A stretch of DNA of 64,000 nucleotides, from NCBI RefSeq assembly GCF_000195915.1, contig NC_002578.1, positions 248,001 to 312,000 of the forward strand, in the 5' to 3' direction. A program made the translations under genes and the position numbers. Below the pieces are notes generated by a model. The model ran no database searches. It saw only the letters and a program-made list of their open reading frames with translations, and was not told the DNA's origin. Of this stretch, positions 44,901 to 54,591 are shown piece by piece (position 1 is the stretch's first letter; every line of letters begins with the position of its first letter). Source of the DNA: Thermoplasma acidophilum DSM 1728. Lineage in GTDB: Archaea > Thermoplasmatota > Thermoplasmata > Thermoplasmatales > Thermoplasmataceae.

Positions 44901-45014
44901 GTTAGAGGTTTGAGAAAAGCGGTAAAACTCCTATATTGAGGTATGACGTACAAGGGCTTGCCGAAAAAAGTTCATAATACCTATACATAGATTGAAAAAT
45001 AGAGTCAGTGCGAT

Positions 45015-45083
45015 TCGAATTCACGCCTGTGGAGATCGCTATTTCGGACTAGTCCGGTATATATCCGTACAGACAGAATTCGA
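45015..45083. other. Long imperfect hairpin in a gene-free stretch (possible small RNA)
   Basis: The stretch 44862-45214 has no evident protein gene. Within it, concentric pairings share a centre near 45050. They are TCGAATTC/GAATTCGA (45015-45022 with 45076-45083), CTGT/ACAG (45027-45030 with 45069-45072), GGA/TCC (45031-45033 with 45064-45066), and a central perfect palindrome CGGACTAGTCCG (45045-45056) that can fold with a CTAG loop. Together they could make a 69-nt stem-loop. It may be a non-coding RNA, a protein-binding site or the end of a decayed mobile element. No terminator-like T run follows closely. Confidence 0.4.
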
Positions 45084-45214
45084 TCTATGAATCAGGAAGA
45101 AGATCCGATGCCTCGGCATAGGAGTGGCTCACAGATATGTAAGAGATCACCATGAAATTGTCTAAAATTGGCTTCTGCGAAGAATTGAAATGATAAGCCA
45201 GCACATGCGAAAGA

Positions 45215-45472
45215 TCAATCGAATGTTATCTTAATGGTTTTCCCGTCGTAATCTAGAATGGTATTTCCGTCCTCCACAAGGCACATACTACCGGTCTTTC
45301 CGGTTATCCTGAATATGGTCTCAAGTCGATCCTCTATGTATTTTTCAAATCTTGAAGGTTCCTTAGATAGGGCCATTATTCTCTGTGCGTTCAGGATCAG
45401 TGCTGCCTCAGTCTTCAGCTTGAATCGCGTATCTTCATCAAATGATTTTAAATCGATAATTTCCTGGGACAC
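45215..45472 (-). CDS. Hypothetical small protein
   Basis: An 85-residue frame with mixed helix and strand, rich in charge (RFEKYIEDRLETIFRITGKT, ending GNTILDYDGKTIKITFD). No family is recognised. The beginning is uncertain: TTG 45475 and GTG 45472 are the only sensible starts and no strong promoter or ribosome site stands out. The residue composition looks protein-like, so it is listed with moderate confidence. It is divergent from rtcB. Confidence 0.45.
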   Translation of the reverse strand: MSQEIIDLKSFDEDTRFKLKTEAALILNAQRIMALSKEPSRFEKYIEDRLETIFRITGKTGSMCLVEDGNTILDYDGKTIKITFD

Positions 45473-45714
45473 CAAGATGGAAGATCAGATATTCGTTATT
45501 AATCATATCGTTTTTGCACTGAGTATCAAATGCTGTTGATCAGGATTGCGCTTGTAGGCGTTTATACTTCTAAATCCAGAAAATGTTAAAGTAAAGATCA
45601 AGCACAAAAGACAGGCCTCAATCTTGCCATTTAAGTATTGACCTGTTAAATCTGCATCATCCTCCTTTTTCTTTCGGCTATGAAGCTTTATCATTCAATT
45701 AACAATCATGGATC

Positions 45715-47115
45715 ATGAACGTTAGGCGCATCGATGACTATACCTATATGATCGATAAGGAGAATGGTATGAACGTACCAGGTATAGTCTATTCGAGCGA
45801 GGAACTCTTCAAGAAGAGTGTGGATGAGGGCTCGCTCAAACAGGTCATGAATGTGGCGAAGCTCCCAGGAATAATAAAAGCGTCATACGCTATGCCTGAT
45901 ATTCATCTCGGATACGGCTTCCCAATAGGAGGTGTTGCTGCGTTTGATGCAGAGACAGGAATCATCTCACCGGGTGGCGTGGGATACGACATCAACTGCG
46001 GTGTGGCTCTTGTTTCCACTGGCATATCCTTTGATGAATTCATGCCTAAAATCAAGGAAGTTACCGACGATCTGTTCATAGAGATCCCAAGCGGTCTGAC
46101 ATCAAGAAAAGGTCTCAAAGTATCTTCTTCCGATCTCAACGAAATACTGAGATCGGGTCTGAAATGGGCGTATGAACACGACCTTGCAACGCGAGACGAT
46201 ATGGATCACACAGAAGACCACGGTTCCATAGAAAACAGCGGGGAAAATGTATCCAAAGCGGCGCAGCAGCGTGGAATGAGCCAGATCGGAACGCTAGGAG
46301 CTGGAAACCACTTCCTAGAGGTCCAGAAGGTATCACAGATCTTCGATTATGATTTAGCCGGGAAATTCGGGATAAAGATGAACGAGGTAACGGTCATGGT
46401 GCATACAGGCTCCAGAGGTCTGGGACATCAGGTAGCGACGGATTACATAAGAATGCTGAGAGAGGCAGACTATTCTGTGAAGACATCGGATCCAGAGCTC
46501 ATCTCTGCTCCAGTGAGATCACCGATAGGCGAGAAATACATCGATGCCATGAGGTCTGCTGCGAACTTTGCATTTGTAAACAGGCAGATAGCGATATATC
46601 GCATAAGGTCAGTTTTTGAGAAGCATTTTGGAGTAACTCCAAGGCTAATATACAGTCTGGCACATAATATAGCGAAGGAGGAGAATCATGTTGTCGATGG
46701 CGAATCAATGAAGGTCATAGTTCATCGCAAGGGAGCAACTAGGGCATTTCCCGCAGGAAAGGCGTCCTCACCCTTTGAAGATACAGGACATCCTGTGCTG
46801 ATCCCGGGAAGTATGGGCACCGCGTCATACGTACTTGTGGGTCTCCGAGACAACCTGGATAAATCTTTTGGAACTACCTGCCATGGTTCCGGCCGCGTAT
46901 TAAGCAGAAATCAGGCAGTGAAGAAATACGCTGGCCTTGTAGAAAAGGAGCTGCAGGAGAAAAATGTATATGCCCGGCCAGCTACCAAGCAGGTGCTTTA
47001 CGAGGAGGCGCCTGAGAGCTATAAGAACGTAGACGAGGTTGTTGACGCTGTGTATGGAGCAAGTCTAGCTAAGCCGGTTGTGAAGATGATACCGGTATCC
47101 GTGGTTAAAGGCTAG
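45715..47115 (+). CDS. rtcB: RNA ligase RtcB
   Basis: A 466-residue RtcB, the GTP- and manganese-dependent ligase that joins 2',3'-cyclic phosphate or 3'-phosphate to 5'-OH RNA ends in archaeal tRNA splicing. Key blocks are MPDIHLGYGFPIGGVAA, GGVGYDINCGV (metal ligands including Cys95), GTLGAGNHFLE, HTGSRGLGHQVATDY, SLAHNIAKEE, HRKGATRAFPAG and TTCHGSGRVLSR, whose histidine is the guanylylation site. Length is about that of inteinless archaeal RtcB and no intein is present. No archease gene is adjacent. Confidence 0.97.
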   Translation: MNVRRIDDYTYMIDKENGMNVPGIVYSSEELFKKSVDEGSLKQVMNVAKLPGIIKASYAMPDIHLGYGFPIGGVAAFDAETGIISPGGVGYDINCGVALVSTGISFDEFMPKIKEVTDDLFIEIPSGLTSRKGLKVSSSDLNEILRSGLKWAYEHDLATRDDMDHTEDHGSIENSGENVSKAAQQRGMSQIGTLGAGNHFLEVQKVSQIFDYDLAGKFGIKMNEVTVMVHTGSRGLGHQVATDYIRMLREADYSVKTSDPELISAPVRSPIGEKYIDAMRSAANFAFVNRQIAIYRIRSVFEKHFGVTPRLIYSLAHNIAKEENHVVDGESMKVIVHRKGATRAFPAGKASSPFEDTGHPVLIPGSMGTASYVLVGLRDNLDKSFGTTCHGSGRVLSRNQAVKKYAGLVEKELQEKNVYARPATKQVLYEEAPESYKNVDEVVDAVYGASLAKPVVKMIPVSVVKG

Positions 47116-47263
47116 GACGAATTATCCAAAATAGATTTTATCCTATCTATCTTTTTTATTTTTTCAAAGCCATGCAATAAAATAGCAGTATAATGCATCA
47201 GCACTGAATGATCACAATATTTATAAGAAAAGTTTTGTTTAGCCCAAAAAAGGGAGGATATCG

Positions 47264-50086
47264 GTGAACAAATCTACAATTGCGATTGCTATTGTTTCAA
47301 TAATAGCATTGAGTTCCCTTGCGGGATTGAGCTTTGCCAAGACGCCACAGACCGGCTATGCGGATATAGCTGTATCATATTATGGTGGGCCGGCTAAAGT
47401 ACCTGTTGAGGTACTTAACTTCAATGGCGCTGTTGTGGCATCGGGAAGCGGCCCGCATCTAAATGTATCGCTTCCATTTGGGCAATATTATGTTTACGTT
47501 CCAAACTATATTGGACCAGGTTCCAGTGGAAATTTCACTATATACGATGCTAAGTCTGTAGCATTCAACCTAACTTCAAGCAATGTCAGTGTGTCTATAG
47601 CACTTACTGCGTATCCGACATATGGGATAAATGTTTCATTCTCAGGCATACCTAATGGAGCTATCGTGAAGTTTGAAACCGCAGACGACTTTGTGTTCAA
47701 CCAGACGCACGTTATAAACGGAAAATATCAATTCCAGCTACCGATAAAAGTTCCATTCTATGCAGTTCTGGATTATGGAACTACCAACCATACATATCTT
47801 GAATATCTTGCGAATGCTACCTCCACACTATCTATAAGTCCTAACAAACCAGATTTCTATGGTTATCCTAACGTCAACTCCGGAAACATAGTAATAATAG
47901 ATCCTGTAAGCCCTTATGATTATACGGTGGTACCATTTACAAATGGGTATTTCTCTATAAATGCTTCATCTAGTGATATAATACTGGTTGAATCTCCGGG
48001 TTATATGCCATATGCATTTACTTCATCGCAGAACGGCAATATGATAAAGCTCTCCAAAGACGTATCCAACGTGTATTACAATTACAGTCTTAGCCAAAAC
48101 ATGCAGACGCTATACCAGAATATAACATTCCATCTGAACAATGGAACCGCATTTCCAAACTATTTTACAAATTCCAGCGTTGGATCACTGTACTGGCAAA
48201 TGAAGTTGGATAATATAACAGAATCACAGCTCGTAAGATACTTCTACGGTCTTGCCCAGAATTATACTCTGAGCACGTTCACAGTCAACGGTGTCAACTA
48301 CAACATAACATCACCTCCAAAGGTTACTGTTTACAGCACATCTAATTCCGTAACAGCCTATGTAAACGCAACCTATTCGAATATGTCACCAGTTTCTTCT
48401 CTGAGCACGATAAATGTATACGTTTACGGCACGCAGAATACCCCGGGATCAATACAGTACAATTTCAATATAACATATAATAATGCAAGTCTCGCTGTAT
48501 CCTCATCAAATGTGCCTCTAATATCCTCGTACAGATATGTTAGAATATCGCCACTCTCAAGCAACACCATGGTCAGTCTAAAGTTTTCACCAGTTCAGAA
48601 GCCCGTGATGGCCAACAATTCATATACGCTATACTGGAAAGACATGGTATCTGACAACTATGTGCTCAATAACAACGCATCAAATGCCTATTACGTCGTC
48701 CCACTAAATCAGACCGTATACCTAAATGCTTCAAGCGCTTACTTCAACCCCGTGACAAATTCGAATGACTATGCGCAGGCAAACTTCACCTGGACCATAA
48801 ATGGAACAACCGAATACTCGTACAACGTATCCTATAAGTTCTATGATCAGGTCAACAAGGTCAGTGTAAGGGTAGTTAGCCCGTCGGGAGGTATAGCCTA
48901 CTCAAACTTCACCGTCATAGGCGTGAGCAACAGCACTGCACCTATGGTCAAGTTCTCCGCTTCACTGAACGGAAAGACCATAACTTCATCTAAAAATTAT
49001 TATAGATCTAACAACACCTATCTTATATCGTTGAGCGTTCCCCAGTCCGCAAGCGTCAGCTACAGCTTCTATGGATCTTCCCTCACGGCACAGAAATACA
49101 GTGTATTCCTGATGTACAGCTGGCACTTCCCAGGACAGACGTTCATAGGCCAGAACGTATCCTACGCTTTCCAGCATCCGAGTATAGCTCCAGGGTATCT
49201 GAATCAGTATGCGTATGCAAACATAACAACTGAAGTTGGAAATGTAACCCATGTGATTCTGCACGTCTATGTCAACGATACAACGCCACCATCGGCTACA
49301 TTCTTCATGATGTACAACGGTACTTACATAAAGAACCCGATTGCTGGCAAGTCCATAGTGCTTAGCGCCAACAATACAACCGATCCGTACTATCCATTCT
49401 CCGATCTCAGATTCCAGTGGAAGATAGAGTACGTCAACGGCACAGTGGCTCAGCCTTCATCCACAACGTATACAAACATGACGCCTATGAACAATTCTTA
49501 CGTTATCATACAGTTCAACACAGTCAATAGCATGATAATATCCCTCAATGTTACAAATCCGTCTGGAATATCCGGCTACTACAACAAGACTGTATCCATG
49601 GTTGTGCAGAGCCCGAGGCTAGTCGTGAAATCCATATACATGCCCAAGGCGGCATACCAGGGATCATCTTCAAAGGTATATGTTAACGTATCCAACCTTG
49701 GAACTATGAATGCCTACGATGTCAACATAACGCTATATGTTAATGGAAAGGTCGTTGGAAGCACTACCGTGAGCGAGATCAAGGCGGGATCGTACTACAA
49801 CGCGACGGTGACATGGGTACCGCCAACATCCGGCAAGCTTCCACTGTATGCCACCGCAGAGGTTGGCAATGAGCCATCAGCATTCGTAACTGCTGGAGCA
49901 TTAACACAGCAGGTGAGTGTGAATCCGCCGGCCTACAGGACGCCGCTCATAGTGGTATCGGTCATAGTTGTGCTCGTAGTAGTGGTCTACGTGTACTACA
50001 GGATCAGATCCGGTGGTGGAAAATCAACGCAGAAGGCTGTACAGCCAAAGACGGAGCTTCCAAAACAGCAGCAAAAGAAGAAATGA
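47264..50086 (+). CDS. Large membrane-anchored surface protein with CARDB-like domain
   Basis: A 940-residue secreted protein. A signal segment (about 4-24, ending LSFAKTPQ) is followed by a long beta-rich region full of Asn, Ser, Thr and Tyr with dozens of N-x-S/T sequons. Near 795-880 is a CARDB-like adhesion fold (YQGSSSKVYVNVSNLGTMNA and following), and a C-terminal membrane anchor (about 895-915) precedes a Lys/Gln-rich tail. It is probably a heavily glycosylated cell-surface protein; Thermoplasma has no cell wall. The start is GTG 47264 with a clear GGGAGG ribosome-binding site 6-7 bp upstream (47252-47257), so this gene has a leader, unlike most here. Confidence 0.82.
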   Translation: MNKSTIAIAIVSIIALSSLAGLSFAKTPQTGYADIAVSYYGGPAKVPVEVLNFNGAVVASGSGPHLNVSLPFGQYYVYVPNYIGPGSSGNFTIYDAKSVAFNLTSSNVSVSIALTAYPTYGINVSFSGIPNGAIVKFETADDFVFNQTHVINGKYQFQLPIKVPFYAVLDYGTTNHTYLEYLANATSTLSISPNKPDFYGYPNVNSGNIVIIDPVSPYDYTVVPFTNGYFSINASSSDIILVESPGYMPYAFTSSQNGNMIKLSKDVSNVYYNYSLSQNMQTLYQNITFHLNNGTAFPNYFTNSSVGSLYWQMKLDNITESQLVRYFYGLAQNYTLSTFTVNGVNYNITSPPKVTVYSTSNSVTAYVNATYSNMSPVSSLSTINVYVYGTQNTPGSIQYNFNITYNNASLAVSSSNVPLISSYRYVRISPLSSNTMVSLKFSPVQKPVMANNSYTLYWKDMVSDNYVLNNNASNAYYVVPLNQTVYLNASSAYFNPVTNSNDYAQANFTWTINGTTEYSYNVSYKFYDQVNKVSVRVVSPSGGIAYSNFTVIGVSNSTAPMVKFSASLNGKTITSSKNYYRSNNTYLISLSVPQSASVSYSFYGSSLTAQKYSVFLMYSWHFPGQTFIGQNVSYAFQHPSIAPGYLNQYAYANITTEVGNVTHVILHVYVNDTTPPSATFFMMYNGTYIKNPIAGKSIVLSANNTTDPYYPFSDLRFQWKIEYVNGTVAQPSSTTYTNMTPMNNSYVIIQFNTVNSMIISLNVTNPSGISGYYNKTVSMVVQSPRLVVKSIYMPKAAYQGSSSKVYVNVSNLGTMNAYDVNITLYVNGKVVGSTTVSEIKAGSYYNATVTWVPPTSGKLPLYATAEVGNEPSAFVTAGALTQQVSVNPPAYRTPLIVVSVIVVLVVVVYVYYRIRSGGGKSTQKAVQPKTELPKQQQKKK

Positions 50087-50107
50087 ATTTAATTTTTTAT
50101 AAAATTA

Positions 50108-51748
50108 TTACATTTGATCAAGCATTTTTATTCCTATAAGATCACCGGCGTCAGAGAGTATCTGTTTATAGGCCTTTACAATCCTTATTCTTCTTGCGTA
50201 TGTGAGAGGATCTGTGCCAATCACCCTGCACGCCCCATAGAAATCATTGAATTTCTGTACAAGAGAAATAAGGTATGCTGCGATCAGATCAGGCTTGAGA
50301 TCCTGTGCGGCATCTTTGAGATAATATGGATATACGTACATGGCCTTCACAAGATCAGCCTCTTCCTTGGGCATATCCATGCCATAAGATTGCTCCGGTT
50401 CTGGGGCCTTATCAAGTATGCTTGCAGCTCTGGCATGCGAATACATTATGAAAGGCGCAGAATTGGATTCAAAGTTGAGCGCCTCCTCCCACCTGAACGT
50501 TATGGGCTTTGGTGCGCTCACCCTGATTATGCTGTATCTCACGGCTGAACTGGCGATCACCTCAGCTATTTTTTTGCGTTCTTCCTCACTGAGGTCAGGT
50601 CTCTTTTCGTTTACTATCTTAAGGGCCTCATCATAGGTCCTGTCGACGAGATCCTGCAATGTTACTATATTTCCACGCCTGGTGGACATCTTTCCGGTTT
50701 CCAAAGTTATGAAGCTGTAATACATGAACGATACCCTGTTTTCCAGCTTAAGCATCTCCTTCAGCACGTGGTTCAGCGACTTGGCGTGATCCTTATGATC
50801 TTCACCGAGAACGTCTATGATCCACTCGCTGTTTTCTGCCTTGAAGAGGTGGTAGGCGATATCCCTGGCGAAGTACAGCGTGGTACCATCCTTCCTGGTT
50901 AGGAATACCTTTTTTCCAGAAATTTCTATATACCTTGCACTATCTTCTTCCTTTGTTTCCAGCATATCGATTGCTTTCCTCACGCTGCCGTTGAGAAGAA
51001 GATCAGATTCCCAGTCGAACTCATCGAACTCTATCCCGATCCTCTTGAGCGTTGAGGCGATGCCGTCAAGCATGACGCCCGCAATTTTCCTCAGTGTTCC
51101 GAAAACTTCAGGATCAGCATTCTCGTACCTCTCGATGTTCTTCTCGATCTCTTTCTCTATGCTTTGATCCTTTTCCATCTCGCGGTAGATCTTCTGGTAA
51201 TTCTCAAGCAGATTCTCTATTGTTATCGGGCCGCCATACTTGATATAGGCTGTGTAAAGCGAGATCATTTGCTTGCCTGAATCATTGACGAAGTACTGCC
51301 TTACGGTCCTGTACCCGTATCTGGAAAGGATTCTGTAAATGGAATCTCCGATTATGGAGTTTCTTGCACGTCCTATGTGCAGTGGCCCTGTTGGATTGGC
51401 ACTTGTATGCTCAACACTTACCCTTTCAGCCTCCTGAAATACATCAGGATACGTTCCTGATTTCTCAATTGATTCTAGAACCTCTCTGAGCATGTAGGTG
51501 CGTTTTATCCAGACATTTATGTAACCGCCTTCAGAAAGCGCCTTCTCCACGTAGTCCTTCTCGGATATCGATCTCACAATTTCCATGACGGCATTCTCAC
51601 CGCCATCAGGCGATTTAAGGATTCTGAATACCCTTATCGTTATATCAGAATGACCCGTATCATCCAGGTATACATCGTTTTCAGAGATCCTGAACCTTTT
51701 GCTCACGATCTCATATATGTCCTTCCTAAGATCCTGAAAAAGAAGCAT
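50108..51748 (-). CDS. argS: Arginyl-tRNA synthetase
   Basis: A 546-residue class I synthetase. The HIGH-type motif is in TSANPTGPLHIGRARNS, and the equivalent of KMSK is in TGKMSTRRGNIVTL. An N-terminal additional domain of ArgRS type (SENDVYLDDTGHSDITIRVF) and a C-terminal DALR-type anticodon domain ending GIKMLDQM complete the protein. It is the last gene of the aro operon; its ATG is 27 bp after the aroA stop. Joining tRNA charging to an amino-acid biosynthetic operon could be chance packing. Confidence 0.96.
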   Translation of the reverse strand: MLLFQDLRKDIYEIVSKRFRISENDVYLDDTGHSDITIRVFRILKSPDGGENAVMEIVRSISEKDYVEKALSEGGYINVWIKRTYMLREVLESIEKSGTYPDVFQEAERVSVEHTSANPTGPLHIGRARNSIIGDSIYRILSRYGYRTVRQYFVNDSGKQMISLYTAYIKYGGPITIENLLENYQKIYREMEKDQSIEKEIEKNIERYENADPEVFGTLRKIAGVMLDGIASTLKRIGIEFDEFDWESDLLLNGSVRKAIDMLETKEEDSARYIEISGKKVFLTRKDGTTLYFARDIAYHLFKAENSEWIIDVLGEDHKDHAKSLNHVLKEMLKLENRVSFMYYSFITLETGKMSTRRGNIVTLQDLVDRTYDEALKIVNEKRPDLSEEERKKIAEVIASSAVRYSIIRVSAPKPITFRWEEALNFESNSAPFIMYSHARAASILDKAPEPEQSYGMDMPKEEADLVKAMYVYPYYLKDAAQDLKPDLIAAYLISLVQKFNDFYGACRVIGTDPLTYARRIRIVKAYKQILSDAGDLIGIKMLDQM

Positions 51749-51775
51749 GCGTGTTAATCAACACCGCGTATAAAA

Positions 51776-53008
51776 TTAATTTGATTCGCTCACGTTTGCA
51801 AATTTTGAGAGTTCCTTGAAGAAGCCCGGAAAGCTCTTCGAGACCTTGGTTTCGTTCTCTATTTCCACCTCGAATCCAGATGCGGCTGCTGCAACAGCGG
51901 CGCTCATTATCATGCGGTGGTCTGTGTATGATAGCGTTCCTGGATCCTTCAGATCGCCTCTCTTGATGAAGAGATCCTTTCCGTTGTCCTCGACGATCGC
52001 ACCGAACCTGGAGGCCATATCTATTATGCCTTCATAGCGGTTGCTCTCCTTGGTCTTCAGCCTTGCATAGTTATCGATCTCAACACCGTGTTCAGAGAAT
52101 ATGCCTATGACGGAGATCGGTGGGCATAGATCTGGATTGTGATCGGCGTCAACCGTGATCCTGTCCCTGATTCCTGGAAGCACTCTCAGCGTATCCCTGT
52201 CTATCGCTATGTTGTCCTTGAACATGTCAAGGAGAACCGAATCCGGCTGAATCCTCGACATGCGCTTTATATTGAACCTCACATCAACGTTTTCGGAGAG
52301 CAGCCCGAGGACGAGGAAAAATGCCAAACTTGAGTAATCCGGTTCTACATCTATTGCCGTCTTCCAAACGCCGGATGGATTGATCGTTATTGTCTTCTCA
52401 ATGTTAACGAAATAACCGAGATCGTACAGAACACGCTTGGTTATGTAAACATAGCCTGGCGACCGCATATTCTTTACCAGGAACTCGCCTCCACCCTTCC
52501 TTGCATAGTAGAAGATCATGGACGAGACGAACTGTGAGCTCACGCCGTCTACCTCAATGTATCTCTTCTTTGATTCCGATCCATCGACGTCGTAGAAGCC
52601 ATCTTCGTTGAGCTTCAGATGCACATCATTCGCTTCAAGTGCCTTCACCAGAGGATCCATCGGTCTCTTTGCAAGGTCCGGATCGCCCTTTACGTGAGTG
52701 ATGCAGCCGGCTGATCCGAGCAGTCCAAGAGCAATTCTATAAGACGTGGCGGACTCCCCCACATAGATATCGCTAGGGCACGTGAACGAGGTCCTGATCT
52801 TTATGCTGCTGTCATTCATCGTTATATTTGCGCCGGCCCTCTGTGCTATATCCAGAGCTATGGAGTCATCGCCTGTGATCGTCACGTAGTTGAGTGTAAC
52901 GCTCTTGTTCAAAAACACAGATCCAAGTATATAACGCTGTGTAAAGCTCTTTGAGGAGGGAAGTGCAACCGTACCGCTGCCGCCAGATCCATATATCTTA
53001 ACTGTCAT
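51776..53008 (-). CDS. aroA: 3-phosphoshikimate 1-carboxyvinyltransferase (EPSP synthase)
   Basis: A 410-residue EPSP synthase, which joins phosphoenolpyruvate to shikimate 3-phosphate. LPSSKSFTQRYILGS near 17-30 holds the substrate lysine (Lys20). GESATSYRIALGLLGS corresponds to the GNSGT region, AKRPMDPLVKAL supplies an arginine site, and TVDADHNPDLCPPISVI contains the acidic catalytic region. Its first codons overlap aroK by 11 bp. It provides the sixth step towards chorismate. Confidence 0.95.
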   Translation of the reverse strand: MTVKIYGSGGSGTVALPSSKSFTQRYILGSVFLNKSVTLNYVTITGDDSIALDIAQRAGANITMNDSSIKIRTSFTCPSDIYVGESATSYRIALGLLGSAGCITHVKGDPDLAKRPMDPLVKALEANDVHLKLNEDGFYDVDGSESKKRYIEVDGVSSQFVSSMIFYYARKGGGEFLVKNMRSPGYVYITKRVLYDLGYFVNIEKTITINPSGVWKTAIDVEPDYSSLAFFLVLGLLSENVDVRFNIKRMSRIQPDSVLLDMFKDNIAIDRDTLRVLPGIRDRITVDADHNPDLCPPISVIGIFSEHGVEIDNYARLKTKESNRYEGIIDMASRFGAIVEDNGKDLFIKRGDLKDPGTLSYTDHRMIMSAAVAAAASGFEVEIENETKVSKSFPGFFKELSKFANVSESN

Positions 53009-53804
53009 ATTTCCAGTAACGTATTCCCTGGTTGTTTATCTTTGTGACTATCCCAAAACCGATATCGGATCTTGCGTTCATCGCAGATCTCCTGTCCGCG
53101 AATATACCGAATATTGCAGGGCCCTTGCCGCTCTGTGAAGAATACAGAGCTCCGGCCTTCAGCATACTGCCAATGAGGCGCAGATCCATTCCGAATATAG
53201 ATCCGTATATAAGTCCGTTGGCCACTGCAGCATCGAATATCCTGCCCTTGAAGGCTAAATCTTCAACTCTGCGAATTGCGTTGGTGAAGTGTCCTTCTAT
53301 GGATACTTTCCCGGATGATCGCTTATCGCCATCTGCGCAGACAAGAACAGGCATCTCGGGAAGCCTGCCACGCCTCAATATTTTCATCTTCCTGTTATCG
53401 GTGAGGCAGTACCCGCCGTACATGGCCTGGCACAGATCGTCCAGAGCCCCTGTCATTGATAATCCTGAATTCTTGGATATATCCGCTGATGCAGTCATTA
53501 TCTCCATGTCGCTTATATCAATCCCGCTGTATACAGCCATCGCCTTTGCCAGCGCGAGTATATAGGCGCTGCTGCTTTTTAGTCCGTATCCTGACGGTAT
53601 CCTGCTGTCCACAGTGAATCTGAAGCACGTAGCTATTGAAAGGTATCTTCGAATATCTTCGCTTATCTTCTTTTCCTCTGAGCACGTTCCTTCTCTGACG
53701 GTGACCGTCATGGGGACGTCTATCGAAAATGCGCCGCCCATACCGTCTATGAACGCAGATATTATGGATACCCCGCCGTGCGTCCTAACCCTTGCGTATT
53801 TCAT
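52998..53804 (-). CDS. aroK: Archaeal shikimate kinase (GHMP family)
   Basis: A 268-residue kinase of the GHMP superfamily, unrelated to the P-loop shikimate kinase of bacteria. The ATP-binding motif IPSGYGLKSSSAYILAL (about 69-85) is the PxxxGLGSSSA signature in its archaeal shikimate-kinase form. SGLSMTGALDDLCQAMYGGY and QSGKGPAIFGIF are the other GHMP blocks. The context, between aroE and aroA with overlaps on both sides (20 and 11 bp), confirms the role. Confidence 0.95.
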   Translation of the reverse strand: MKYARVRTHGGVSIISAFIDGMGGAFSIDVPMTVTVREGTCSEEKKISEDIRRYLSIATCFRFTVDSRIPSGYGLKSSSAYILALAKAMAVYSGIDISDMEIMTASADISKNSGLSMTGALDDLCQAMYGGYCLTDNRKMKILRRGRLPEMPVLVCADGDKRSSGKVSIEGHFTNAIRRVEDLAFKGRIFDAAVANGLIYGSIFGMDLRLIGSMLKAGALYSSQSGKGPAIFGIFADRRSAMNARSDIGFGIVTKINNQGIRYWKYDS

Positions 53805-54591
53805 TCAGAGCCTCCACTGCATATTCTCTGAAGATACTGTCTGGCCTGATCCCGAACACAAGTTCCAGCGTCCGGAGTCCCTGCCCTATGAAGACATCCA
53901 GGCCGGAGACCGTTCGGCCGCCCGCATTCCGCATTCTCTTCAGGAAGGGAGTGTCAGGTGGATTGTAGACGAGATCTATGCCCGTACGCCCGCTGCGGAA
54001 ATCGACAGTCGAGAAGGGATCGCCGTCTCCAAGTGTGCCCAGGGGTGTGCAGTTCACGTAGATGTCGTAGTCCTCATCGATATTTTCATGCAGGCCTATG
54101 CCTGGAATATCCAGATTTCTTCTGGCATTCTGTGCATTCCTCGTCAGAACGTCAACTCTATGCGCGCCATGATCCAGCATGTATCTGATTACTGTTCTTG
54201 CAATGCCGCCGGAACCGGCTATCACGATTCTTTTTTCCTCAATCTCAACTTGATTAAAAGATAGTGCGTAGTCCAGACCGTAGTAATCGGTGTTGTATCC
54301 CTTCATGCGGCTCTGTTCCCTTATCACGAGGTTAACAGAACGTGTTTGTGATGCTATTTCATCCAGATCATCAAGGAATGGAATTATAGATACCTTGTGC
54401 GGTATCGTCACGTTGAACGCTTTTAGAAAAAAAGAATTCTTCAGGAATGCTGGAAGAACGTTCATGTGAACATCCATCGCCAAGTAAAAGGCGTCTATGC
54501 CCATGTCCTGAAAGATCCTGTTGTAAAGTATCTGGCCTATGGAATGCGATACGGGATGCCCGATCAGCCCGATAATGCTATTTCCGTTCAT
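53785..54591 (-). CDS. aroE: Shikimate dehydrogenase
   Basis: A 268-residue NADPH-dependent enzyme that reduces 3-dehydroshikimate. [15 protein letters not shown] binds the substrate (paired serines), [11 protein letters not shown] holds the catalytic lysine (Lys66), [12 protein letters not shown] has the partner aspartate, and [15 protein letters not shown] is the nucleotide loop. [15 protein letters not shown] and [11 protein letters not shown] close the fold. It overlaps aroB by 14 bp and aroK by 20 bp. Confidence 0.95.

Noticed and set aside
45009-45032. A tRNA T-arm-like sequence (TTCGAAT loop with nearly paired flanks).
   Set aside because: The expected matching acceptor strand and D- and anticodon-arms are missing upstream, so this is not a tRNA gene; the text is better explained by the larger inverted repeat centred on 45050.
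45503-45694. A 63-codon minus-strand frame upstream of rtcB.
   Set aside because: No recognisable protein pattern and no promoter; it fills the rtcB control region, so it was not called.
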